Shown piece by piece: positions 34,420 to 43,693 of a stretch of 64,000 nt of DNA. A program made the translations under genes and the position numbers. The first letter of the stretch is position 1; every line of letters starts with the position of its first letter. Origin of the DNA: Tunturibacter gelidoferens (lineage in GTDB: Bacteria > Acidobacteriota > Terriglobia > Terriglobales > Acidobacteriaceae); contig NZ_CP132938.1 of assembly GCF_040358255.1 (NCBI RefSeq), forward strand, positions 3,658,001 to 3,722,000, in the 5' to 3' direction. The notes below the pieces were generated by a model. That model worked only from the letters and a program-made list of their open reading frames with translations. It did no database searches and had not been told where the DNA came from.

Positions 34420-35121
34420 TCAGCGAATTAGATCTCTCAGCTCGCCTGGTGTATAAGGCGGGTTCTTTCTGTGAAGCATCGCGTGACAATTAGGACATAC
34501 GGGAACCAGGTCGAGAATAGGGTCAACCCTCCTGCCGCCTTCTGACAACATTCGAAGATGGTGAACATGAATGAAGCCCGTCCCAATCTCTGAATATCTG
34601 ATCCGGAAGTCGAAGCTACAAACAACACATATTCGACCGTGCTTAGCTAGACATGCTTCGCGTGCTTGCGAGTCTCGTTCAAAACGATCAACAAAAACTT
34701 TTGTTTTCGATCCCTCCCAATGATCCGTTGTCGCCTGATCGGATGAACTATCGAGTGCCTCTTCTCCGCTCGAGGTGAACATCTGTCCAGAAGATCCCGA
34801 TAAATGACCGAGCCACTCATGCAGGATTCGTACGATTCCGTATGCGTAGTTTTCCGTCGAAAGATGCTGTCTTCTTTTCGCGGCGATGAGAACAGGCTGC
34901 ATTGTTCGTTGGATCGCTCGTGGGTCAATCTTGTCGAAGCCGTCAGAGATATCACTGAGATAACTGAATGTGAAGTAGTTTCCAGACTTATTTTGCAGAG
35001 ACTTGATTCTGATGCCTTCCTCAGCAATAAGTAAGATTTTTAATTGGGCGCGGAAACCGCCAGATGGGATGATTTCACCTGCATGAAGCACTGTCTTGAC
35101 CTGCGCCTGGTCAAATCTCAA
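34420..35121 (-). CDS. HNH endonuclease domain protein
   Basis: 233 residues. The C-terminal HNH/McrA-type nuclease is clear: CVVCSFDFRIRYSEIG, FIHVHHLRMLSEGG and LVPVCPNCHAMLHRK give the two Cys pairs and the catalytic His and Asn. The N-terminal 130 residues carry GIRIKSLQNKSGNYFTFSYL and are unassigned; they may recognise modified DNA. The start is a TTG at 35121 with AGGAG seven bases upstream. The coding region is visibly AT-richer than its neighbours, a sign of transfer. It could be a solitary restriction-type defence nuclease; no methylase is adjacent. Confidence 0.85.
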   Translation of the reverse strand: MRFDQAQVKTVLHAGEIIPSGGFRAQLKILLIAEEGIRIKSLQNKSGNYFTFSYLSDISDGFDKIDPRAIQRTMQPVLIAAKRRQHLSTENYAYGIVRILHEWLGHLSGSSGQMFTSSGEEALDSSSDQATTDHWEGSKTKVFVDRFERDSQAREACLAKHGRICVVCSFDFRIRYSEIGTGFIHVHHLRMLSEGGRRVDPILDLVPVCPNCHAMLHRKNPPYTPGELRDLIR

Positions 35122-35140
35122 GCATTCTCTCCTACGTCTC

Positions 35141-36187
35141 TCATGCAGTTAGTAAAGTCGCAAGATTGAAATATAAATCAACAGCGTCCAACAGTTCTTT
35201 CTTTGCAATCCTCTCCTGAGGAGTATGCGCCACGTGAATCGACCCAGGCCCCAGCAGAAACGGCTCACCCCAGGCCGTCAGCTTAGGAATATCCGTCGTA
35301 AACTTCGCAATCATTGTCGGCAGATTCCCAACCTTCCTCATCCTTACAAACGGCAGATCAAGGCTGAACTCAACATCCGCCCTGCCACCCACTGTTGCAA
35401 CGATCGATCTCCTCACTTCGTCCGACGGCCCCACCAGACGAACCAGAATATGCGCCTCTGCTGTGTCCGCGATCACGTTCGGAGCACGCCCACCATCGAT
35501 CAATCCAATGTTCAACGTGGAAGGGCCGATCTCCGGCTCGATCGGTAAAGGCAGCGCTAAAACATCATGCAGCGCTTCTATTAACTTATCGATAGCCGAC
35601 TCACCCAGTTCAGGATAAGCAGAGTGCGCCATGCGCCCCTTCGCCCTGAGTTCAACCCGCAACGCGCCCTTCGATGCTAGCGCCAGCCGATTGTCAGTCG
35701 GTTCCCCGTTGATCAGAAACCGCGATCCCTTCGGAGACAGGTTAGCCTTGGCCGCACCCGCCGAATCTCGTTCCTCACCCACCACAAACAGCAATCCAAC
35801 CTTCACACCCCCGTCACGAAGCCGGTCCGCTGCAGCTACCTGCGCCGCAATGATTCCCTTCGCATCGCAACTCCCGCGGCCATATAAAAACTCATCGTCT
35901 TCTATGCACCCAAAGAAGGGAGGGACAGTATCCATATGGGTCGAGAGCACCACATCCGGAGTAACCCCGGGCATTGCGGCGTACACATTGAAACGCTCGC
36001 CGCTGCCCGCTCCCGGCGTGCTGGCGCGGTCCGGTTGCTCGACCGCCGTCCGCTCCACCTCGTAACGTTGTGCCCCGAGATACTCATAGAGAAAATCACC
36101 GGCAAGACCCTCGTGATACGTAGTGGACTCAATATTTACAAGCTGTTTCGTCAGTTCGATAGGGTCAATCGCCATGCCCTCCAGCAT
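35141..36187 (-). CDS. M20-family metallopeptidase (ArgE/DapE-like)
   Basis: Two-metal deacylase or peptidase, 348 residues. Metal ligands appear in VVLSTHMDTVPPF (His, Asp), YGRGSCDAKGIIAAQV (Asp), VVGEERDSAG (Glu-Glu, catalytic base) and the last His in GPGSIHVAHTPQE. The lid domain occupies about 165-280. The ATG at 36187 is chosen because GGGAG lies seven bases upstream; an ATG four codons later is possible. Substrate cannot be read from sequence; acetylornithine, succinyl-diaminopimelate and aminoacyl-lysine hydrolases share these motifs. Confidence 0.9.
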   Translation of the reverse strand: MLEGMAIDPIELTKQLVNIESTTYHEGLAGDFLYEYLGAQRYEVERTAVEQPDRASTPGAGSGERFNVYAAMPGVTPDVVLSTHMDTVPPFFGCIEDDEFLYGRGSCDAKGIIAAQVAAADRLRDGGVKVGLLFVVGEERDSAGAAKANLSPKGSRFLINGEPTDNRLALASKGALRVELRAKGRMAHSAYPELGESAIDKLIEALHDVLALPLPIEPEIGPSTLNIGLIDGGRAPNVIADTAEAHILVRLVGPSDEVRRSIVATVGGRADVEFSLDLPFVRMRKVGNLPTMIAKFTTDIPKLTAWGEPFLLGPGSIHVAHTPQERIAKKELLDAVDLYFNLATLLTA

Positions 36188-36240
36188 ACGGTATCTCCCA
36201 TAAAGAACGGATAACGAACACACCCGATAAACTGAAGAAG

Positions 36241-36924
36241 ATGACGCAAACCACTACCTCCCAGATCCGTTCGATCGACGATCTTCGCGGCCCCGCCGGT
36301 CGCCTCGAAGCACTTCTCAACACCGGCCGCGACGACGCCCCATACGCTGCGCTCGTCTGCCATCCCCACCCCTCGGGCGGCGGAACCATGCATAACAAAG
36401 TGGTCTATCACGCCATGAAGGCCTTCTCATCCTTCGGTCTTCCCGTCCTTCGCTTCAACTTCCGCGGTGTAGGTCTAAGCGAAGGCGCTCACGATGACGG
36501 GCTCGGAGAACAGGACGACGTTCTCGCAGCTCTCGACTGGATGCAACACAACCTCGACCGACCAATCCTATTTGCCGGCTTCTCCTTCGGCTCCAACGTC
36601 GGTCTGCGCGCATGCTGTGGAGATCCCCGGGTGAAGGGTCTAGTCGGCCTCGGCGTTCCAGTCCACGCAGAGGGTCGCGACTACACCTACAAGTTTCTGC
36701 CTAAATGCACCCAGCCTAAGCTCTTCATCAGCGGCGACCACGACCGATACGGTCCACGCGACACTCTGGAAGGCGTCTTTGCCAGAGCGCCCGAACCAAA
36801 GCGTCTGGTTTGGATCGCAGACGCTGACCACTTCTTTCAGGGAACCGAGTCCCCCAACCCAAAGCTCGATCTGATGCAGGCCGAGATTCGTCTCTGGTTG
36901 CAGAGCGTGTTTAGCTTGAGTTAG
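36241..36924 (+). CDS. Alpha/beta hydrolase
   Basis: 227-residue hydrolase. The oxyanion segment CHPHPSGGGTMHNKVVYHAM and RFNFRGVGLSEG are typical of dienelactone-hydrolase/YpfH-like members. The nucleophile elbow is GFSFGS (Ser), the acid is in FISGDHDRYGP, and the His in IADADHFFQG. No signal peptide. Divergent from the M20 gene and convergent with the next hydrolase; only four bases separate the two stops. Substrate unknown. Confidence 0.9.
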   Translation: MTQTTTSQIRSIDDLRGPAGRLEALLNTGRDDAPYAALVCHPHPSGGGTMHNKVVYHAMKAFSSFGLPVLRFNFRGVGLSEGAHDDGLGEQDDVLAALDWMQHNLDRPILFAGFSFGSNVGLRACCGDPRVKGLVGLGVPVHAEGRDYTYKFLPKCTQPKLFISGDHDRYGPRDTLEGVFARAPEPKRLVWIADADHFFQGTESPNPKLDLMQAEIRLWLQSVFSLS

Positions 36925-36928
36925 CGAG

Positions 36929-37861
36929 CTAAGCCGCGCCTCGTTTCGCCACGTGATTGGCAAACGTGGCAGGCTCCGCATGCCGGCTCACAGTGACGCG
37001 CGCTTCGGAGGGCAGCGGCTTTAGCAGCCAATCTCGCATCGCCTTGTTGCAGATCTCAGGCATCTCTTCAAACGGGATGTGGCCTACGCCCGGAAGCACC
37101 ATCAGACTCGATTGCGGAAGAATCCGCTGCAACTCTCGCGCAGAATTCAATCCAACCGCTCTGTCCCGATCTCCCCATATCAGCAGCATAGGCTTCGCCA
37201 CCAACCGCTCAAGGACAGATCGCAGCAACCCCATGTCAACGAACCAACGCTGCACAATCTGCAGCACGTGATCCATCGTTCCCGGAACATGCAGACCTTC
37301 GATATACCCCTCAAGAGCGCCGGCCGAAACCCGAGAGGGATCCCCATACATGCGGCTGAGCGCGGTCGCCTTCAACATCCTCGGCAACGAAGGGATCTGC
37401 CGAGCGACCCAAATCCCGAATCTTGTCTGATAGAACCGGATCAACTGGTGTCCCAGGTCGCAGAACGGATTTGCTGGTGCGAACAGGATCAGCCTGCGCA
37501 CTCGATCCGAGTGCCGGGCGGCAAACATCATCGCCACTGCTCCACCGTGCGAATGTGCTGCGATATCCGCCTGTTCCAAACCAAGCGCGTCCATATATGC
37601 GGCTAACCGGTCTGCCGTAGCTTCAAGCCCAGCATCGAGTCCGGGAACCCTCTCCGACTCCCCCATATTGAACAGGTCGATCGCATATACTTCGGAATTC
37701 TGCGCAAGAAAGCTGATGTTTCGCCGCCAATTCCTGGCCGATCCCACGAGGCCGTGAAGCAGCAGGAGTGGCCGTCCCGAACCCGCACGTTGGTAGTGGA
37801 CCTTCACCCCGTCCACCACGACAAACCCGTCGGCAATTTGGTTAGGATCTCTTCGTGTCAC
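36929..37861 (-). CDS. Alpha/beta-fold hydrolase (MhpC-like)
   Basis: 310 residues. The HG oxyanion motif LLLHGLVGSARNW, nucleophile elbow IAAHSHGGAVAMMFA (Ser), acid in LLIWGDRDRAVG, and catalytic His in LPGVGHIPFEE form a complete triad. It resembles meta-cleavage hydrolases and epoxide-hydrolase-like proteins; a lid of about 70 residues sits between strands 6 and 7. Cytoplasmic. Monocistronic by position. Substrate unknown. Confidence 0.9.
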   Translation of the reverse strand: MTRRDPNQIADGFVVVDGVKVHYQRAGSGRPLLLLHGLVGSARNWRRNISFLAQNSEVYAIDLFNMGESERVPGLDAGLEATADRLAAYMDALGLEQADIAAHSHGGAVAMMFAARHSDRVRRLILFAPANPFCDLGHQLIRFYQTRFGIWVARQIPSLPRMLKATALSRMYGDPSRVSAGALEGYIEGLHVPGTMDHVLQIVQRWFVDMGLLRSVLERLVAKPMLLIWGDRDRAVGLNSARELQRILPQSSLMVLPGVGHIPFEEMPEICNKAMRDWLLKPLPSEARVTVSRHAEPATFANHVAKRGAA

Positions 37862-38192
37862 TGTCCGACGGCCTCGATCACCAGAAAATTCATCCTAGCG
37901 CAATCTCACAATATTACAGGAGTATTAATTCTTGCTCAGGGATTTTTCTCCCTAAATCCATTTCCTCTTGCCCATGTTCATTTTGGAAAAATAGCCGGTC
38001 AATCACATAGATGCGCAGGATGTGAACAATTTCCCGATCGCGAGCGTAAGCTTTCAAATATCTTTGACTATTACGGAATAGGTTATGATTTTTTGTAGGC
38101 TCTGAGACCGCAAATGCCTTCGCCGTGGTGCATAAAGGCCTAAATCGTTTGGTCCTTGATGTGCTGATGATGTTCCAGATTGTCGGATTTTC
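37862..38192. other. AT-rich regulatory gap upstream of the large kinase
   Basis: 330 bases, markedly AT-richer than the flanking genes. Contains AGGGA-ttttc-TCCCT (near 37937) and the promoter-like pair TTGACT and TATGAT near 38068-38094, but their spacing (14) is short for a sigma-70 promoter. No gene supported. Confidence 0.35.
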
Positions 38193-41168
38193 ATGAAAAA
38201 CGCCTCCCAAACTCGCATTCTGGCAATCGTGCTCGCCGTAGCGACCGTCGCCGCCTGCGTCCTTGCAGCCATGAACTTCGATCGGGAGAGTGGATTCGAC
38301 GTCCCAACTGATGGCATCTGGTGGGTCGAAGCTGCCACTGGCCTCCGGGCCGAGCGTGTTCCAGCAGTCTCCCCGGGTCACCGGGCCGGCATACGCACTG
38401 GCGACATTCTGGTCAGCGTTGACGACCAGCCGACCCCCCGTGTCGCCTCTCTCACCCGGGAGATGTTTCGCAGCGGCATCTGGGCCCACGCCACCTACTC
38501 CATCCTCCGCCCGGTTCCCCAGTCTATTGATCTGCATGGAGCGACTAAGCTCGACATTCAGGTCATCCTCGAACCCAAAGACCGCACCATCAATCAGGGG
38601 CTACGCTTCATCGCTCTGGTCTATCTCTGCATCGGCATCTACGTCCTGTTCCGGCGCTGGACCGCTCCAAAGTCTGTCCACTTTTACGTCTTCTGTCTTG
38701 CCTCGTTCGTCCTCTACAGCTTCCGATCTACCGGCGAGCCGGGCACCTTCGACTGGTATATCTACTGGGGCAACATGGCGGCGCAGGCGCTTCAACCAGC
38801 GCTCTTTCTGCACTTCGCAGTCAGCTTCTCCGACAACTTCGCCTCCGACCAACGCAAACGTTTGGGTCGCCGCATTGCCTGTGTGCTGCTCTACCTCCCG
38901 GGGGTCTTTCTCATCGGTCTGCAGTACACAGCTATCCGCTCCTGGTCTGCGACTGAGGTCCTACTCCACCGGCTCGATCAGATCGCCCTCGGCTACCTGG
39001 CCCTCTACTATGTAATCGCCGCCATCGTCTTCCGCCTCCGTTATCGCTGGGCCGAGTCTGCTCTGGAGCGCCAGCAACTCAAATGGCTCACCCGCGGTAC
39101 CCTCATCGCGGTCACGCCGTTCACTCTCCTCTACGTCATTCCCTACCTGGCCGACTGGTCGGTCAACAGCCAGATCGCCAAGATCGCTGGTCTCTCTCTC
39201 GTCGTCCTTCCTCTCACCTTCAGCTGGGCCATCGTCCGCTATCGGCTCATGGACGTCGATCTCATCTTCAAACGCGGCGTCACCTACACCCTGGCCACCG
39301 CCTCTCTCGTCGGCGTCTACTTCGGCATCATCGCGCTCACCGGCGAGATCGTTCACACACGGCTCTCCAGCCTCGGCGTCTGGGGACTGCTCGCCGCCAT
39401 CATCATCGCCGGAATCGTCTTCGATCCGCTCAAGCGCATGATTCAAGCACGAGTCGACCGCGTCTTCGATCAGAAGCGCTTCGACTACCGCGAGACCCTC
39501 GTTGAATTTGGCCGCGGCATCAACGCCCAAACCGATCTTCGTGCCCTGCTGGACTCCATCGTCGAACGTCTTCCCCAGACTCTCCTCGTCACTCGCGTCG
39601 CGGTCTTTCTCGCCTCGGAGAGTGAAGGCAGCTCTACCCCGCGTCACTTTGATCTAGCAGCCTCCCACGGTCTCACCAACCTCCACTCCGCCGAACTCCG
39701 CAGCCTGGACGTTCGCTTCCTGGACTTCGACCGTCCCGGTGCAAACAACCATATCTTCCTCGAGAATCCCCAACAGGTCCTCCGCCTCCCCGAAGCCCAG
39801 CGTCAGAGCGCCGGACGCCTCGATCTCAACTACTACCTCCCCTGCCGCGTCGCTAATCGCGAGGGTGGCGGAACCCGTACCGTCGCGGTCATCGGTCTCG
39901 GCCGAACCGACGATGGAGACTTCCTCTCCAGCGAAGACATGGAGTTGCTCGAATCCCTCGCCGGGTACATCGGTATCGCGATTCAAAATGCGCAGCTCTA
40001 CCGCCGCCTCGAGCAAAAGATTACCGAGTTCGAAAGTCTCAAGGAGTTCCACGAAAATATCGTCGAGTCCATCAACATCGGCGTATTCGCCGTCGACCTA
40101 GACGACCGTATCGAAAGCTGGAACACCCAGATGGAGGGCATGTACTCGAAGTCCCGCACCGAGGTCCTGCGTCAACCGCTCTCGGCCGTGCTCCCGCCGG
40201 ACTTCGTAGCCCGCTTCAACAGCGTGCGCGAGGAACATGGCACCCACACACTCTACAAGTTCCGCCTCGTACTGCCCGACGGAAAGGTCCGCATCGCCAA
40301 CATCGCTATCGCCCCACTCGTCACCCGTAACTTCGTCGCCGTGGGTCGCATCATCCTTGTGGATGACATCACCGACCGCATCCAACTCGAGGCGCAACTC
40401 ACCCAGGCCGAAAAACTCTCCTCCATCGGTCTGCTCGCCGCCGGTGTCGCCCACGAGGTCAACACGCCTCTTGCAGTCATCTCCAGCTACACCCAGATGC
40501 TCACCAAGCACATGCGCGACGACGAACGCCTCGCGCCTGTTCTCGAGAAGATCACCCAGCAGACCTTCCGCGCTTCAGAGATCGTCAACGGCCTGCTCAA
40601 CTTCTCCCGGACCAGCGGCGCCGAGTTCACTCCCCTCAACCTCAACGAGCTTCTCCGCGACACCGTCACCTTGCTCGAGCATCAGTTCAAAACCGCGCAG
40701 ATCCGGGTCGAGACCAACTTCGACCCGCACCTTGCCCGCATTCACGGCAACCAGGGCAAGCTCCAACAGGTCATTCTGAACCTCATGTTGAACGCAAAGG
40801 ACGCGATGTTCGGAACCACCAATGCAACGCTCAAGATCGCAACCTTCAATGGCGCCGGCCGCGTCGTCGTCCGCATTCAGGACTCCGGCAACGGCATCGA
40901 AAAGGAGCACCTCCACCGCATCTACGATCCCTTCTTCACCACCAAAACCAAACCCCAGGAGGGCGAGCATAAGGGCACCGGCCTCGGCCTCGCTGTCAGC
41001 TACGGCATCATGCAGGAGCACGCCGGCAAGATCCACGTTGAGAGCGAAATCGGCGTTGGCACCGCCTTCCAGTTGGAGTTCCCCACCTCAGCCGCCCGCC
41101 CCGCCGTGATAGCGGATGGATCGAAGAGCGAGTCTGCAATTGTTGACAGGAAGGCGATGCATGTCTGA
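38193..41168 (+). CDS. Large membrane histidine kinase (PDZ, TM, GAF, PAS, HisKA, HATPase)
   Basis: 991 residues. Order: N-terminal helix; periplasmic PDZ-like domain (about 40-115; SPGHRAGIRTGDILVSVDDQ); a membrane region of about seven helices (130-375); GAF-like sensor (about 430-600); PAS (about 615-735; FHENIVESINIGVFAVDLDD); HisKA with His754 (GVAHEVNTPLAVISSY); and ATPase (NLMLNAKDAM, IQDSGNGI, GTGLGLAVSYGIMQEH). Kinase type is NtrB/ZraS-like. It overlaps the sigma-54 activator by eight bases and must phosphorylate it. The PDZ may sense misfolded envelope protein or a lipid-side signal (inference). Confidence 0.93.
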   Translation: MKNASQTRILAIVLAVATVAACVLAAMNFDRESGFDVPTDGIWWVEAATGLRAERVPAVSPGHRAGIRTGDILVSVDDQPTPRVASLTREMFRSGIWAHATYSILRPVPQSIDLHGATKLDIQVILEPKDRTINQGLRFIALVYLCIGIYVLFRRWTAPKSVHFYVFCLASFVLYSFRSTGEPGTFDWYIYWGNMAAQALQPALFLHFAVSFSDNFASDQRKRLGRRIACVLLYLPGVFLIGLQYTAIRSWSATEVLLHRLDQIALGYLALYYVIAAIVFRLRYRWAESALERQQLKWLTRGTLIAVTPFTLLYVIPYLADWSVNSQIAKIAGLSLVVLPLTFSWAIVRYRLMDVDLIFKRGVTYTLATASLVGVYFGIIALTGEIVHTRLSSLGVWGLLAAIIIAGIVFDPLKRMIQARVDRVFDQKRFDYRETLVEFGRGINAQTDLRALLDSIVERLPQTLLVTRVAVFLASESEGSSTPRHFDLAASHGLTNLHSAELRSLDVRFLDFDRPGANNHIFLENPQQVLRLPEAQRQSAGRLDLNYYLPCRVANREGGGTRTVAVIGLGRTDDGDFLSSEDMELLESLAGYIGIAIQNAQLYRRLEQKITEFESLKEFHENIVESINIGVFAVDLDDRIESWNTQMEGMYSKSRTEVLRQPLSAVLPPDFVARFNSVREEHGTHTLYKFRLVLPDGKVRIANIAIAPLVTRNFVAVGRIILVDDITDRIQLEAQLTQAEKLSSIGLLAAGVAHEVNTPLAVISSYTQMLTKHMRDDERLAPVLEKITQQTFRASEIVNGLLNFSRTSGAEFTPLNLNELLRDTVTLLEHQFKTAQIRVETNFDPHLARIHGNQGKLQQVILNLMLNAKDAMFGTTNATLKIATFNGAGRVVVRIQDSGNGIEKEHLHRIYDPFFTTKTKPQEGEHKGTGLGLAVSYGIMQEHAGKIHVESEIGVGTAFQLEFPTSAARPAVIADGSKSESAIVDRKAMHV

Positions 41169-42606
41169 AACCTCCGAGCTCGCCGCCGAAACTCTCCATC
41201 TGCAACGAACCGCCCGAATCGTCGGCGATCCCCGCATCCTCATCATCGATGACGAAGCAGCCATCCGCGAATCGCTCGATACCCTGCTGACCCTCGAAGG
41301 CTTCACCGTCAGTGCCGCCAGCGATGGCCCCTCCGGCCTCGAACTTCTCTCACGCAACGAGTACGACCTGCTCCTCCTTGACCTCGCCCTGCCAGGCGAA
41401 AGCGGATTGGATCTACTCCCCCGCATCGTCGAGATGCAGCCCAATCTTCCCGTAATCATGATCACAGCGTATGGAACGGTCGGCAACGTGGTTGACGCCA
41501 TCCGCGCCGGCGCAGAAAACTTCGTCCAGAAGCCGTGGGACAACGAGAAGCTGCTCGCCGATATTCGCGCCGCCGTCGCCCGCCATCGCGCCGAAGAAGA
41601 GGTCGTTCAACTTAAGCGCACCCTCAAGCAGCGCTACAACTTTGAAAATATCGTCGGCAAGAGCGAGCCGATGCTTCGCCTCTTCGACCTCATCGCGCAG
41701 GTCGCACCTAGCCGCTCAACCGTTCTCATCCAGGGCGAAAGCGGCACAGGTAAAGAACTCATCGCAAAAGCCATCCATGCCAACTCCCCACGCAGGGATC
41801 GCCCCTTCGTGCCCGTCAACACCGGCGCCGTACCATCCGAGCTGCTCGAATCCACTCTCTTCGGGCACGTCAAAGGCGCCTTCACCTCCGCAGTCACAGC
41901 GAAAAAGGGCCTCTTCGAAGTCGCCAACGGTGGCACCCTCTTCCTCGACGAGATTGGCACCATGGGCATGGACATGCAGGCCAAGATCCTACGCGTCCTT
42001 CAAGACCGCCGCTTCATGCATCTCGGCGGTGTGCAGGAGATTCAGGTTGACGTCCGAATCATCGCCGCCACCAACGTCAACTTACAGGATGCAGTCCGCG
42101 CAGGCCGCTTCCGCGAAGACCTCTTCTACCGTCTCAACGTCATCAGTCTCGAACTCCCACCACTCCGTTCCCGCCGCGAAGATATTCCCCTCCTCGCTGC
42201 GCATTTTCTCAAGTTTTACGCAGAAGAGAATGGCACTGAGACTCGCTCTCTATCACCCGAGGCGATGCGAATCATCATGGACTACGAGTGGCCCGGCAAC
42301 GTTCGCGAACTGGAAAATGCGATGGAACGCGGCGTCGTCCTCTCCACCTCGCGCAGCATCAATCCCGACCTGCTGCCAACTCAACTCACCGGCAGCACCT
42401 ACTCGGCCAGCCTGCTCGATCACCAGCCCAACGCCAGCCTCTTCGACCTGATGGAGGAGATCGAGCGCCGCATCATCTCCGACCGCCTCGAGCGCTGCCA
42501 CTGGAACCAGACCGAAGCCGCCGAATACTTCAAGATTCCGCTCTCCACTCTCAACCAAAAGATCAAGCGTCTCAGCGTAGAGGTCAAGAAGCGCACCCGC
42601 GACTAG
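41161..42606 (+). CDS. NtrC-family sigma-54 response regulator
   Basis: 481 residues. Receiver with phospho-acceptor Asp74 (LLLLDLALPGESG); AAA+ domain with Walker A GESGTGKELIAKAIH, Walker B NGGTLFLDEIG and an Arg finger region; C-terminal Fis helix-turn-helix (HWNQTEAAEYFKIPLSTLNQ). The sigma-54 contact loop reads GAFTSA instead of the usual GAFTGA. Start ATG 41161 has AGGAAGG upstream and overlaps the kinase end. Its stop codon shares CTAG with the convergent alcohol dehydrogenase stop. Sigma-54 targets are not visible here. Confidence 0.95.
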   Translation: MSETSELAAETLHLQRTARIVGDPRILIIDDEAAIRESLDTLLTLEGFTVSAASDGPSGLELLSRNEYDLLLLDLALPGESGLDLLPRIVEMQPNLPVIMITAYGTVGNVVDAIRAGAENFVQKPWDNEKLLADIRAAVARHRAEEEVVQLKRTLKQRYNFENIVGKSEPMLRLFDLIAQVAPSRSTVLIQGESGTGKELIAKAIHANSPRRDRPFVPVNTGAVPSELLESTLFGHVKGAFTSAVTAKKGLFEVANGGTLFLDEIGTMGMDMQAKILRVLQDRRFMHLGGVQEIQVDVRIIAATNVNLQDAVRAGRFREDLFYRLNVISLELPPLRSRREDIPLLAAHFLKFYAEENGTETRSLSPEAMRIIMDYEWPGNVRELENAMERGVVLSTSRSINPDLLPTQLTGSTYSASLLDHQPNASLFDLMEEIERRIISDRLERCHWNQTEAAEYFKIPLSTLNQKIKRLSVEVKKRTRD

Positions 42607-43679
42607 CTTCCGGGCTGAATCACAATCTTCATCGAGTCAGCCTGGGGATGCGAGGCCAGATCGATGGCCGCGACCGCATCCTCCAGCGAAAACCGGTGTG
42701 AGATCAGGTTGGTCAGGTCGAACCCATTGCGGTAGCCGTCGAACACCAACCGCGTCACCTCATCCTGTATCGCCACCGACGCACTATAAGACCCCATCAA
42801 CGTCTTCTCGTCCATACATACAGCCGCAGGATCGAACGGCGCCTCTCCATGCTGCGTCGAGGCGAACAGCATTACTCGCCCGCCCGGCCGAATCGCCTCC
42901 ATGGCAACCTTGATCAGCGCATCGCTTCCAACCGCCAACAATGCCACATCCGCACCGCGCCCTTCGGTAGCCGCCTTTGCAGCCGCAACCACATCATTGC
43001 GAGCGTCAATAGGACGATCAAGCCCGAACTTTGCAGCAACCGCATGGCGCTCCTTATAGAGATCGCTGGTCAACACACTGGCACCCGTCCGTCGTGCCAG
43101 CGCAGCCAGCAAAATCCCAATCGGTCCCTGTCCAATCACCAACACCGTCTCATCCGCCTTCAAATCGAGCAACTGAACGGCCTTGTAGCACGTGTTCACG
43201 GGCTCCAGAAACGCCGTCTGCTCAAACGGAACATCGTCCGGAATCTTCACCAACCCACGCCGCACAATCCAGTCCATCACGCGAATGTACTCCGCAAAGC
43301 CGCCGCCGGAGGGCGCAAAACCCGCCGTACACCCGACCTTCTTATAAACCTCACACTGCGCGAACGTCTGTTTCCGGCAGTAATAGCACTCGCCACAAGG
43401 AATGTGATGATAAGCCATAACCCGGTCGCCTAAAGCGAAGCCCTCGACCCCAGCGCCCACTTGCACAATCGTTCCCGCCATCTCATGTCCAAAGACGCGC
43501 GGCGCATCATGCGAACCACTATGGATCTTCTTCAAATCCGTCCCGCAGATCCCGCAGGTGTGGATCTTTACCAACACCTCACCGTCACCAATCTCCGGCA
43601 CCGCGATCGTCTCAACCCGAACATCATCTACACCGCGATAGACCGCAGCACGCATCGTCTCCGAAACCATTTGTGACAT
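42603..43679 (-). CDS. Zinc-dependent alcohol dehydrogenase (MDR family)
   Basis: 358 residues. Catalytic zinc ligands in CGICGTDLKKIH (Cys) and VFGHEMAGT (His, Glu); structural zinc lobe CGECYYCRKQTFAQC; NAD motif VIGQGPIGILLAALA. It resembles threonine/sorbitol dehydrogenase-type members. ATG 43679 has AAGGA seven bases upstream. It is the last gene of the hopanoid operon, 14 bases after hpnG. A role in oxidising or reducing a ribosyl/tetrol hopanoid side chain is a reasonable inference but not shown. Confidence 0.9.
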   Translation of the reverse strand: MSQMVSETMRAAVYRGVDDVRVETIAVPEIGDGEVLVKIHTCGICGTDLKKIHSGSHDAPRVFGHEMAGTIVQVGAGVEGFALGDRVMAYHHIPCGECYYCRKQTFAQCEVYKKVGCTAGFAPSGGGFAEYIRVMDWIVRRGLVKIPDDVPFEQTAFLEPVNTCYKAVQLLDLKADETVLVIGQGPIGILLAALARRTGASVLTSDLYKERHAVAAKFGLDRPIDARNDVVAAAKAATEGRGADVALLAVGSDALIKVAMEAIRPGGRVMLFASTQHGEAPFDPAAVCMDEKTLMGSYSASVAIQDEVTRLVFDGYRNGFDLTNLISHRFSLEDAVAAIDLASHPQADSMKIVIQPGS

Positions 43680-43693
43680 CAACCGATCCTTAC

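Noticed and set aside
38068-38094. Sigma-70 promoter TTGACT...TATGAT before the large kinase
   Set aside because: Spacing of 14 bases is too short; noted only as part of the gap.
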